A stretch of 54,760 bases of DNA from Xenorhabdus eapokensis (lineage in GTDB: Bacteria; Pseudomonadota; Gammaproteobacteria; Enterobacterales; Enterobacteriaceae): positions 230,130 to 284,889 of the forward strand of contig NZ_MKGQ01000001.1 of the NCBI RefSeq assembly GCF_001908105.1, in the 5' to 3' direction. The position numbers and the translations under genes are program-made. Under the pieces are notes generated by a model. That model was given only the letters and a program-made list of their open reading frames with translations. It was not told the origin of the DNA and searched no databases. This document shows, one piece after another, positions 10,230 to 18,382 of the stretch. The first letter of the stretch is position 1; the number at the start of each line of letters is the position of its first letter.

Positions 10230-11033
10230 ATGTTGACGTACACCACATATCAAAATGCTCACTCTGGTCATGTGACAAAATCCTTTCTCGCTGCGATCAC
10301 ACTTCATGCCTTGTTCGTAGGATGGCTGGTCTACAAACCAAAGGATGTGGATATTGAGGAGCTTCTTCCTCCACCAGCGGTGATGGTGGAACTGTCAACG
10401 CAGACAGAAGCGCTACAAAAAATACAAAAACAGCCAATTGGCATTGAGCAGCAACTATCTGTTGCCAGTCAGCAGCAGGAGAGCAAAGTTAACGAAATTA
10501 ACATGCCAAAATTGGATGTAAATGAGAATGCCCTGCTTTTGGTGGATAAGCAGAAGAAAAAAAAGAAAGAACAAGATGCTCCGAAGAAAACTCAGCCTGT
10601 TAAGCGCGTGAAAGCAAAAGAGCAAGAAAGTGAAATATCCCAAAGTAGCGCCGCACCAACAACCAGTAATGCGATGGCCGATAATGTGACCGTTCGCACC
10701 GCTGCATCCTATGAAAGCAATTCTGATGTTATTGCCGATGCCAAAGCCGTTTGGCAGGCAGAGGTGGCCGGACATTTGAACCGCTATAAAAAATATCCAG
10801 AAGATGCCCAAAGAAGAAGGCGAACAGGGCGCCCGATGGTGAAATTTACGGTTAACCCATTGGGTGTCGTGATTAGCAGTGAACTAACTCGACGCTCAGG
10901 AACTCACTCACTAGACAGAGAAGCAAAAATGGTGTTGGAAAGGGCACAGCCTTTGCCTAAGCCACCTGAAGTTGTTTTAACTCATGGCAGTGTTACGGTT
11001 GAACTGCCGATAGATTTTTATTTATCACAATAA
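10230..11033 (+). CDS. TonB-like energy transducer
   Basis: TonB proteins carry proton-motive energy from ExbB-ExbD to outer-membrane receptors. The 267-residue frame has one N-terminal membrane anchor (SFLAAITLHALFVGWLVY, residues 18-35, including the His used with ExbB/D), a PPP-containing junction, and a long charged spacer with a lysine-rich stretch around residues 108-130. The C-terminal TonB domain (about 180-267) has the family landmark YKKYPEDAQRRRRTGRPMVKF. No exbB/exbD is adjacent. Its position between a ChaN-like lipoprotein and a receptor suggests a dedicated TonB, like HasB for HasR, rather than the main housekeeping copy. That is an inference. Confidence 0.88.
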   Translation: MLTYTTYQNAHSGHVTKSFLAAITLHALFVGWLVYKPKDVDIEELLPPPAVMVELSTQTEALQKIQKQPIGIEQQLSVASQQQESKVNEINMPKLDVNENALLLVDKQKKKKKEQDAPKKTQPVKRVKAKEQESEISQSSAAPTTSNAMADNVTVRTAASYESNSDVIADAKAVWQAEVAGHLNRYKKYPEDAQRRRRTGRPMVKFTVNPLGVVISSELTRRSGTHSLDREAKMVLERAQPLPKPPEVVLTHGSVTVELPIDFYLSQ

Positions 11034-11051
11034 AAATACAGGATTGATGGC

Positions 11052-13271
11052 ATGTCACAGCATAAGACAGCATTTTCATCAGAAACGAACAGGTTGAATA
11101 AACACAAGATCACTTGCAGTAAGGCCGTGTGCAGCAAAAGAGTAATGCTGGGTTTGTTGCTCAATGGTAGTTTATTGAGTCACAGTTTTGCTACTACTGC
11201 AATGGAGGAAAATATGATCCCACCTATGGCCGTAAAACAGCCGCATAAAATGGAACTCCACGGAGATGTGCGAGTTGATAATTATTATTGGCTGCGTGAT
11301 GACAACCGTCAGGATAAAAACGTTCTTGATTACTTAAAGACTGAAAATCAATATACCGAGCAGATGCTGCAATCAGGTCAAGAATTGCGCGAAACCCTCT
11401 ACCAAGAAATGGCTGATAGAATGAGCAAAGACGATCAGTCGGTTCCTTATACTTATAATGGGTATATTTATCGTACTGTTTATGAGGCAGGAAAAGATTT
11501 CCCGATCTATCAGCGCAAGCCAGTCGATAATTCAACCGATTGGCAGGTCATGGTTGATGGTAATGAGCGGGCAAAAGACCATAAGTTTTATCAACTTGGT
11601 GGCTTGGCAGTTTCATTGGATAATAAGCGCATCGCGGTGGCAGAGGATACCCAAGGGCGCCGGAACTACAAAATTTCATTTAAAAATTTCAGTGATGCCG
11701 ATTGGCAGAATCATGCCATAGAAAATACTTCTGGTAACATTGTGTGGGCAAATGATGGCGAGACACTGTTTTATGTACGCAGGGATCCACAAACGCTGTT
11801 GCCTTATCAGTTATTCCGTCACCAATATGGTACTGATAGCCAGCAAGATCGAAAAATTTATCAAGAAGAAGATGAGCGCTTTTACCTGTCTATTTCGGAA
11901 AGTACTTCACTTGATTATATTTTGATTTCGAGTACCAGTTACACGAGTTCAGAATATCGACTGATTGATGCTAACAATCCACAATCAGAGCCGCAGGTTT
12001 TTTCTGCACGTCAAGCAGAGCGCGAATATGATCTAGACCATTTCCGTGGGCAATTTTATATCCGCTCTAATCATGAACACCCTCTGTTTGGCTTATACCG
12101 GACAGATGCTATCGATAAACCCTGGAAAACCGTCCTTGCTCCACAGGAAAATACCGATCTGGAAAATTTCGCCCTGTTTAACAATTGGTTGGTTGTACAG
12201 GAACGTACTAAAGGATTATCGTCGATCCGTCAGATTGATTGGCAAACTCAGCAGGAAAAACGAGTTCAATTCGATGATCCGGCATATATGGCATCGTTGG
12301 GTTATAACCCAGAACCCGATACGCATTTCTTGCGTTATAGCTATTCATCTATGACAACACCAAGTTCAGTATTCCAGTGGAATATGCAAACAGGTGAGAG
12401 TGAATTGTTGAAGCAACAGGCAGTTAAAGGGTTCAACAAAGAAAATTATGAAAGCCAGCGCATCTGGGTAAAAGCCCGTGATGGTGCGGAAGTGCCAGTT
12501 TCTCTGGTATATAACAAATCCTTGTTTAAAAAAGGTGAGAACCCGATCCTGATTTACGGTTATGGTTCTTACGGTATTAGCATGGATCCTTATTTTAGTT
12601 CTGCCTTGCTGAGTTTGCTGGATCGTGGCTTTGTCTATGCTTTGGTGCATGTCCGTGGTGGTGGCGATTTGGGCAAAAATTGGTACTTGCAAGGTAAACT
12701 CAAAAATAAGATAAACAGTTTCCACGATTTTATTGATGCGACCAAAATCTTGATTGCCGATGGATATGGTAATAGCAAGCGTGTTTATGCTGAAGGTGGC
12801 AGCGCGGGCGGTTTATTAATGGGCACGGTTATTAACCAAGCGCCGGAATTATATCGTGGTGTGATTGCTAAAGTGCCTTTTGTAGATGTTTTGACAACTA
12901 TGCTTGATTCATCCATTCCGCTGACAACCGGTGAATATGAAGAGTGGGGTAATCCGAATAACAAAGAAGATTATTTGCGTATGAAATCTTATAGCCCTTA
13001 TGACAATATTCAATATCAGCGCTATCCTCATTTGTTGGTCACGACAGGTTTACATGATTCCCAAGTGCAATATTGGGAGCCGGCAAAATGGGTAGCGAAA
13101 TTAAGGGAAATGAAACAAGGTGACAGTCTGTTATTGTTAGAAACTAATATGGATACGGGGCATGGCGGAAAATCGGGGCGTTTTAATCGTCTGAATGATA
13201 TTGCCTTCGATTATAGTTTTTTATTAATGTTAGATGACGCTAAAACCTATTTTCCAAAATTAGAAGATTAA
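11052..13271 (+). CDS. ptrB: oligopeptidase B with an N-terminal export signal
   Basis: Oligopeptidase B is an S9A serine peptidase that cuts short peptides after Arg or Lys. The 739-residue protein aligns along its whole length with E. coli PtrB (about 686): substrate-side motifs VDNYYWLRDD and YGSYGISMDP, nucleophile in EGGSAGGLLMG, Asp in TGLHDSQVQYWEP and His in DTGHGGKSGRF. Unlike PtrB, it has about 55 extra N-terminal residues with a basic stretch, a hydrophobic core (VMLGLLLNGSLL) and a cleavage-like SFATTA, so export to the periplasm is likely. This start is supported by AGGA eight bases upstream. It follows tonB by 18 bases, hence the same operon. Peptide trimming for the uptake system is a plausible role. 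Confidence 0.9.
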   Translation: MSQHKTAFSSETNRLNKHKITCSKAVCSKRVMLGLLLNGSLLSHSFATTAMEENMIPPMAVKQPHKMELHGDVRVDNYYWLRDDNRQDKNVLDYLKTENQYTEQMLQSGQELRETLYQEMADRMSKDDQSVPYTYNGYIYRTVYEAGKDFPIYQRKPVDNSTDWQVMVDGNERAKDHKFYQLGGLAVSLDNKRIAVAEDTQGRRNYKISFKNFSDADWQNHAIENTSGNIVWANDGETLFYVRRDPQTLLPYQLFRHQYGTDSQQDRKIYQEEDERFYLSISESTSLDYILISSTSYTSSEYRLIDANNPQSEPQVFSARQAEREYDLDHFRGQFYIRSNHEHPLFGLYRTDAIDKPWKTVLAPQENTDLENFALFNNWLVVQERTKGLSSIRQIDWQTQQEKRVQFDDPAYMASLGYNPEPDTHFLRYSYSSMTTPSSVFQWNMQTGESELLKQQAVKGFNKENYESQRIWVKARDGAEVPVSLVYNKSLFKKGENPILIYGYGSYGISMDPYFSSALLSLLDRGFVYALVHVRGGGDLGKNWYLQGKLKNKINSFHDFIDATKILIADGYGNSKRVYAEGGSAGGLLMGTVINQAPELYRGVIAKVPFVDVLTTMLDSSIPLTTGEYEEWGNPNNKEDYLRMKSYSPYDNIQYQRYPHLLVTTGLHDSQVQYWEPAKWVAKLREMKQGDSLLLLETNMDTGHGGKSGRFNRLNDIAFDYSFLLMLDDAKTYFPKLED

Positions 13272-13291
13272 TAAAAAATATCTAATTTATT

Positions 13292-13336
13292 ACTCAGGAT
13301 GCTGATAATTTTATCAGTGTCTTGGGTATTTTATTG
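13292..13336 (+). terminator. long-stem hairpin between ptrB and the receptor
   Basis: Bases 13292-13308 pair with 13311-13327 over 17 consecutive positions if G-U pairs are allowed, followed by ATTTTATT. It may end the chaN-tonB-ptrB transcript or lower read-through into the receptor gene. Confidence 0.6.
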
Positions 13337-13397
13337 CACAAATTTGTGAAGCGATGTGAGCAGTAATAAATATACTTCAATTTAAGGTAATATATTA

Positions 13398-15665
13398 ATG
13401 AAAACCGTGGCAAAAATAGCTGGAGCCAGCGCAATGCTGATTGGGCTTCAGGGTATCGCTTATGCTGAAAATGTCAATGAAGATAAAAAAGAGAAGATCA
13501 TACGGTTCAGTAGCCTGAAAGTCTCAGGTTCTCAGGATAATCATAATTCTCCTCAGATTGAGGCCATGGAAAAACCGGGCGCTTATAGTTCTGTGGGGGA
13601 AGATCACAAATTAGAATCCGTAGATAGCGTGTTGCGTAGCTTACCAGGCACTTATACCCAGATGGATGCAAGCCAGGGGCAAGGGGTCGTCAGTGTTAAT
13701 ATCCGTGGCTTAAGTGGCTTCGGCCGCGTTAATATGATGGTGGATGGTATCAGCCAAACCTTCTATGGTACAGCGCCGAGTGAATTTGCACATGGAGGCC
13801 AACCTTACAATCAGTTTGGTGCCTTGGTTGATCCTAATTTCATTATTCGAGTTGACATTGCCCGAGGGCAAGCTGATGACGCTGATTCTATTAATGCCTT
13901 AGTTGGAAGTGCCAATTTCCGTACAATTGGTATTGATGATGTCATATTCGAAGGCAATAATCTGGGAGTCCGTACTAAGTGGACATATGGTAACAATGGT
14001 GTTGGTCGAAGTGGTATGATGGCTTTTGCAGGAAAGACACAGGCATTCACTCCAGAAGGCTCTTTAGGCGCCTTATTTGCTGTCAGTGGACACAGTATTG
14101 AAGCTCACTATCGAAATGCAGATGGTATGAGCAGTGAAGAATTTGGTACCAGCAACACATTTAAACAAAAGCCAAATTCTCAATTGATGAAAATCAATAT
14201 TAAACCCAATGATTTTCATGATCTGGAATTAAGTGGTCGTTTCTACCATAATAAATTTAACAGTCGTCACGTTGATAATAATGATTATTATTTGAAATAT
14301 CATTACACACCATTTAGTGAGTTGATTGATACCAGAATTTTTCTTAGTAAGACAAATGGAGAACAGCATTTCCAGGGTAATAACCTAAGTGGCTTGGGTA
14401 AAAGTGAATCGCATAATAAATCTAACTCTATTGATGTTAAAAATACGAGTAGGTTTAGTTATGCCGATACAGACTTTTCATTTACTCTTGGTAGTAAATT
14501 GATGCATACCAAATTTAATAAGAAAACAGGTATAGATTTATCTGAGGAATATCAATCTACAGAGGAAAGAAATCCCTTTGCTCCAAGTGGAGAGCAAGAT
14601 ATTTCCAGCATTTATAGTAGATTAAAAATAGAACGAGGAATTTATACCGCCAATCTGGGATTAAATTATTTGGATTATAGTGTCAAGGGACTAAAATCAG
14701 CCTGTGACGAACAAGTAAATTGTTTCCCACAGGGCGAGGCGCAACTAAACTTAGAAGAGCGTGGGTTTAATCCAAGTATCTTATTATCAGCAGAAATTAT
14801 CCCTGAATTTGAACCATTTGTAAGCTATACGCATTCAATGCGAGCACCTAATACGCAGGAAATTTTTTATTCTAATGAAGGGGGAGCTTCTATTAATCCC
14901 TTCCTGAAAGGAGAAAAAGCAGATACCTATCAAATTGGATTTAATAGCTATCGTCCGAATCTCATCACGGAAGGAGATTCATTCCGCCTTAAGGCTACAA
15001 TGTTTCATACTAAAATCAAAAATTATATCCTTAATGAATCTTATTTACTTTGTGCAGAAGGTAGAATTTGTAAAAATGATGGAACATTAACAGGTGAAGA
15101 TTGGGCTGGAGTCAGTCCTGACTTTAATATGTATATCTATAGCAATAGCCTGACACCAGTAACTATGCGCGGTTATGAATTGTCGATGAATTATGATGCT
15201 GGCATATTCTATAGTGTACTGGCATATAGTCAGCAAAAAACACAGCAGCCAACTTCAATTTCATCAATTATTTTTGGTGCAAGCCCTGCGTCTCAATTAC
15301 CGGAACGTTATGCTACGCTGGATATGGGAATACGCTTATTTGATGAAAAAATACGTATTGGCGCTATTGCAAAATATACAGGGAAATCTTATCGTCAGGA
15401 ATCTTCAATGGAACTGAATGAAGACGGTGTTATGCTGGCACATATGATAAAAGATGATAAAATACCGACAATTATTGATTTGTATACCGATTATCAAATT
15501 AATAAAAATGTGTTAGTTAAATTTTCCGTTCAAAACTTAACTAACCGAAACTATTCTGATGCATTGAACCGTATGAATTCATCGGCGTTCTTAGGAGAGC
15601 AAGACACTAAAACACAAACTGCCCGTGGCAGAACCTACGTCATGGGAGCAGAAATTCGCTTCTAA
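13398..15665 (+). CDS. TonB-dependent outer-membrane receptor, haem-receptor-like
   Basis: The 755-residue protein has a signal peptide ending near residue 23 (GIAYA), a possible TonB box just after it (KIIRFSSLKV), a plug domain (about 60-190; SVLRSLPGTY and the VNIRGLSGFGRVNMMVDG signature) and a beta barrel ending in Phe (AEIRF), as needed for barrel assembly. SMRAPN near residue 480 followed by NPFLKGEKADTYQIG resembles the FRAP and NPxL signatures of haem/haemoglobin receptors. Two Cys pairs (CDEQVNC near 434, CAEGRIC near 551) probably lie in extracellular loops. The neighbouring TonB and ChaN-like genes support haem or another iron compound as ligand, but this is not proven. Confidence 0.85.
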   Translation: MKTVAKIAGASAMLIGLQGIAYAENVNEDKKEKIIRFSSLKVSGSQDNHNSPQIEAMEKPGAYSSVGEDHKLESVDSVLRSLPGTYTQMDASQGQGVVSVNIRGLSGFGRVNMMVDGISQTFYGTAPSEFAHGGQPYNQFGALVDPNFIIRVDIARGQADDADSINALVGSANFRTIGIDDVIFEGNNLGVRTKWTYGNNGVGRSGMMAFAGKTQAFTPEGSLGALFAVSGHSIEAHYRNADGMSSEEFGTSNTFKQKPNSQLMKINIKPNDFHDLELSGRFYHNKFNSRHVDNNDYYLKYHYTPFSELIDTRIFLSKTNGEQHFQGNNLSGLGKSESHNKSNSIDVKNTSRFSYADTDFSFTLGSKLMHTKFNKKTGIDLSEEYQSTEERNPFAPSGEQDISSIYSRLKIERGIYTANLGLNYLDYSVKGLKSACDEQVNCFPQGEAQLNLEERGFNPSILLSAEIIPEFEPFVSYTHSMRAPNTQEIFYSNEGGASINPFLKGEKADTYQIGFNSYRPNLITEGDSFRLKATMFHTKIKNYILNESYLLCAEGRICKNDGTLTGEDWAGVSPDFNMYIYSNSLTPVTMRGYELSMNYDAGIFYSVLAYSQQKTQQPTSISSIIFGASPASQLPERYATLDMGIRLFDEKIRIGAIAKYTGKSYRQESSMELNEDGVMLAHMIKDDKIPTIIDLYTDYQINKNVLVKFSVQNLTNRNYSDALNRMNSSAFLGEQDTKTQTARGRTYVMGAEIRF

Positions 15666-15697
15666 TTCCCTAATAGCGTTTAAATAACCATATAACA

Positions 15698-15727
15698 ATA
15701 GCGGTGAAAATTCACCGCTATCTTATT
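15698..15727 (+). terminator. terminator after the receptor gene
   Basis: ATAGCGGTGAA (15698-15708) pairs perfectly with TTCACCGCTAT (15711-15721), followed by CTTATT. It lies 32 bases after the receptor stop. Confidence 0.75.
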
Positions 15728-16154
15728 AAATCTGTTTTAATTTTTTTCGTAGTTATTTTTTACCTGCGTTACCTGATTCTCAACCCAGCCATCCTGCAAC
15801 TGTGTTTTCAGCATATCACCTGTTTTGAGTTTATTCATTGTTCAGACATTTCGTTGTGCAAATATTGGCGGAATAAGCTTAGTATTTTCGTTCCTTACCG
15901 AGCAAGGAGTGTGATTTCTTTCACGCTTTATGCTAGAACAAGGTAAAACTAGGAAATATTCTTGGTTCAACTAAGACCATAGCTCACGCCAACCTTCCTT
16001 TAGTTTTCTAAACTGACAAGATAATAATTATATCTGTGTAAATTATATTTACGAAAACTATAACTACGAAAACTTTTGCTTTCTTGTGATTTGCCTTTTT
16101 TATTTTCACCTGCTCAAAAAGGCGCTTTTTCTCGTGGTTATCTAAGGATTTCAA
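15728..16154 (+). promoter_or_regulatory. uhpT upstream control region
   Basis: About 430 bases without a credible gene before uhpT. A near-perfect CRP site lies at 15910-15925 and AT-rich -10-like sequence (TAATAATTATAT) occurs around 16022-16033. In E. coli this region also binds UhpA between CRP and the promoter; I could not define those sites confidently here. Confidence 0.5.
15910..15925 (+). promoter_or_regulatory. CRP (cAMP receptor protein) site before uhpT
   Basis: TGTGA-N6-TCACG differs from the consensus TGTGA-N6-TCACA only in the last base. It lies roughly 100 bases upstream of the probable uhpT promoter, similar to the E. coli uhpT CRP site centred near -103. Confidence 0.65.
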
Positions 16155-17531
16155 ATGTTTAAAATTCTAGAACAAATTCGTAAGCCAACCCTGGATCTTC
16201 CAGTGGAAGTACGCCGTAGAATGTGGTTCAAACCCTTTATGCAGTCGTATTTGGTGGTTTTTATTGGCTATATGGCTATGTACTTGGTACGTAAAAACTT
16301 TAACATAGCCCAAAACGATATGATCTCGACTTATGGTCTGTCGATGACGCAGCTTGGGTTGATAGGGTTAGGTTTTTCTATTACTTATGGTATTGGTAAA
16401 ACCGTTGTTGCTTATTATGCCGATGGCAAAAATACCAAACAATTCCTGCCATTTATGCTGATCCTATCTGGTATTGCCATGTTAGGGTTTAGCATGAGTA
16501 TGGGGAATTCTGGCATCAGTATCTTCTTGATGGTGGCATTTTATGCGTTGAGTGGCTTTTTCCAGAGTATAGGTGGGCCTGCCAGCTATTCCACTATTAC
16601 GAAATGGACTCCCCGTAACAAGCGCGGAACCTACCTGGGCTTGTGGAATATGTCACATAATGTAGGTGGTGCCGCTGCGGCTGGGGTGGCACTCTTTGGT
16701 GCCAATTATTTCTTTGATGGTCATGTAATAGGGATGTTTATTTTCCCGTCTATTATCGCCCTGATCATTGGTTTCATTGGATTGCGTTATGGTAGCGATT
16801 CCCCGGAAAGTTACGGTTTGGGTAAGGTAGAAGAGTTATTTAATGAGCCTGTCAGCGAAGAAGATATCGCAGCAGAAGAAAACCAGATGACCAAACGTGA
16901 GATCTTTGTTGAATATGTATTAAAAAACAAAGTGATCTGGCTGCTCTGTTTTGCCAACATCTTCCTTTACATCGTGCGTATTGGTATCGACCAATGGTCA
17001 ACAGTGTATGCGTATCAGGAACTGGGACAATCAAAAGAAACCGCTATCACTGGTTTTACCCTATTTGAAATAGGGGCACTGGTGGGCACATTAATGTGGG
17101 GGTATTTGTCAGATTTGGCGAATGGCCGCCGTGCCCTGGTTGCCTGTGTCTCGTTAGGGTTGATTATTGTCTGCCTTGAATTTTATCAACATGCAACCAG
17201 TGAATACATGTACTTAGGCTCTCTGTTTGTGCTTGGTTTCCTGGTATTTGGCCCTCAATTGTTGATTGGTGTGGCTGCTGTTGGGTTTGTACCGAAAAAA
17301 GCGATCAGTGTGGCTGATGGTGTTAAAGGAACATTTGCTTATTTAATCGGTGATAGCTTTGCTAAGCTCGGTTTGGGAATGATTGCTGATGGTGTGCCGG
17401 TCTTTGGTTTGACGGGTTGGAAAGGGACATTTGTTGCTCTTGATGCCTCAGCATTCGTATGCCTCGGCTTACTTGCTTTAGTCGCTATTGCGGAAGAGAG
17501 AAAGATTCGAAAAGCGAAGAAAGTACATTAA
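16155..17531 (+). CDS. uhpT: hexose-6-phosphate:phosphate antiporter UhpT
   Basis: UhpT imports glucose-6-phosphate and related sugar phosphates (and fosfomycin) in exchange for inorganic phosphate across the inner membrane. It is a 458-residue major-facilitator protein of the organophosphate antiporter family with about 12 membrane segments. Family markers seen are [20 protein letters not shown], the [20 protein letters not shown] signature near residue 143 and [23 protein letters not shown] precedes the ATG. The order here is uhpT-uhpA-(insert)-uhpB-uhpC, unlike the E. coli uhpABCT order. Confidence 0.95.
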   Translation: MFKILEQIRKPTLDLPVEVRRRMWFKPFMQSYLVVFIGYMAMYLVRKNFNIAQNDMISTYGLSMTQLGLIGLGFSITYGIGKTVVAYYADGKNTKQFLPFMLILSGIAMLGFSMSMGNSGISIFLMVAFYALSGFFQSIGGPASYSTITKWTPRNKRGTYLGLWNMSHNVGGAAAAGVALFGANYFFDGHVIGMFIFPSIIALIIGFIGLRYGSDSPESYGLGKVEELFNEPVSEEDIAAEENQMTKREIFVEYVLKNKVIWLLCFANIFLYIVRIGIDQWSTVYAYQELGQSKETAITGFTLFEIGALVGTLMWGYLSDLANGRRALVACVSLGLIIVCLEFYQHATSEYMYLGSLFVLGFLVFGPQLLIGVAAVGFVPKKAISVADGVKGTFAYLIGDSFAKLGLGMIADGVPVFGLTGWKGTFVALDASAFVCLGLLALVAIAEERKIRKAKKVH

Positions 17532-17550
17532 GCTACACTAAAAATTTACT

Positions 17551-17592
17551 GATGCTGCTGTTATCCACAGTAGCATCTTTTCATCATTTTTT
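17551..17592 (+). terminator. terminator after uhpT
   Basis: GATGCTGCTG (17551-17560) pairs with CAGTAGCATC (17568-17577; one G-U pair), followed by TTTTCATCATTTTTT. It separates uhpT from uhpA. Confidence 0.75.
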
Positions 17593-17683
17593 ACCCTGAT
17601 ATCCCCTATTTTCTATCTATTACGTACTATTGCGAAACTATATCAATAAGAGTAGTTTAGCCCGATACTTAATTCGATAATAA

Positions 17684-18298
17684 ATGATGATGATTAAAGT
17701 AGCATTGGTTGATGATCATGTTGTTGTGCGTTCAGGATTCGCTCAGTTGCTGAATTTAGAGTCTGATATTGAAGTTGTGGGGGAGTTCAGTTCATGTGCT
17801 GAAGCCCGACAAGGATTACCGGGATCGGGTGCAACGGTTTGTATTCTTGATATTTCAATGAAAGATGAAAGCGGGCTTTCACTACTGAAAGATCTTCCTT
17901 CAGGCATGACCTGTATTATGCTGAGTGTTCATGATTCTGCCACGATGGTGGAGAATGCCTTGAAAGCGGGTGCGCGCAGTTATCTCAGTAAACGTTGCAG
18001 TCCGGATGAGCTGATCCAGGCGGTGCGAACCACAGCCAATAATGGTTGTTATCTTACACCGGATATTGTACTTAATTTAACGTCATCAAAGAGCAATCCG
18101 TCTTCATTGGAATACCTGACTAAACGAGAACGACAAGTTGGAGAGATGTTGGCTAGTGGTATGGATGTAAAAGCTATAGCGGCTGAATTAGGATTAAGCC
18201 ATAAAACCGTACATGTCCATCGAGCCAATGCGATGAGTAAATTAGGGGTAACCAATAACGTTGGTTTGGCGAATTATTTTGCCACTAGTGATCTTTAA
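17684..18298 (+). CDS. uhpA: response regulator UhpA
   Basis: UhpA is the transcription activator that, when phosphorylated by UhpB in response to external glucose-6-phosphate sensed by UhpC, turns on uhpT. The 204-residue protein has a receiver domain (VALVDDH; phosphoacceptor Asp in [10 protein letters not shown] near residue 57; [15 protein letters not shown]) and a LuxR-type helix-turn-helix ([33 protein letters not shown]), close to E. coli UhpA from end to end. Three ATG codons run together at the start, so the exact first residue is uncertain. In relatives uhpB follows directly; here about 3.95 kb of foreign DNA intervenes. Confidence 0.93.
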   Translation: MMMIKVALVDDHVVVRSGFAQLLNLESDIEVVGEFSSCAEARQGLPGSGATVCILDISMKDESGLSLLKDLPSGMTCIMLSVHDSATMVENALKAGARSYLSKRCSPDELIQAVRTTANNGCYLTPDIVLNLTSSKSNPSSLEYLTKRERQVGEMLASGMDVKAIAAELGLSHKTVHVHRANAMSKLGVTNNVGLANYFATSDL

Positions 18299-18349
18299 TG
18301 TGTATTGATAGGTTTGCTATTTATAAAAATCAATGGATTACAGTTTTCA

Positions 18350-18370
18350 GGGGGTGCTATTGGGGTGCCG
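18350..18370 (+). repeat. left-edge GGGGTGC repeats (possible att or integrase arm sites)
   Basis: GGGGTGCTAT (18351-18360) is followed at once by a second copy, GGGGTGCCG (18362-18370). The same 9-mer GGGGTGCTA recurs at the right edge of the insert at 22141. Close-spaced repeats of this kind are common arm-type sites beside tyrosine integrase genes. Confidence 0.4.
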
Positions 18371-18382
18371 TAATGCCAGCCT

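Noticed and set aside
15704..15946. 80-codon plus-strand frame after the receptor gene
   Set aside because: Its ATG lies inside the terminator hairpin, it has no ribosome binding site and the sequence is AT-rich with no family resemblance.
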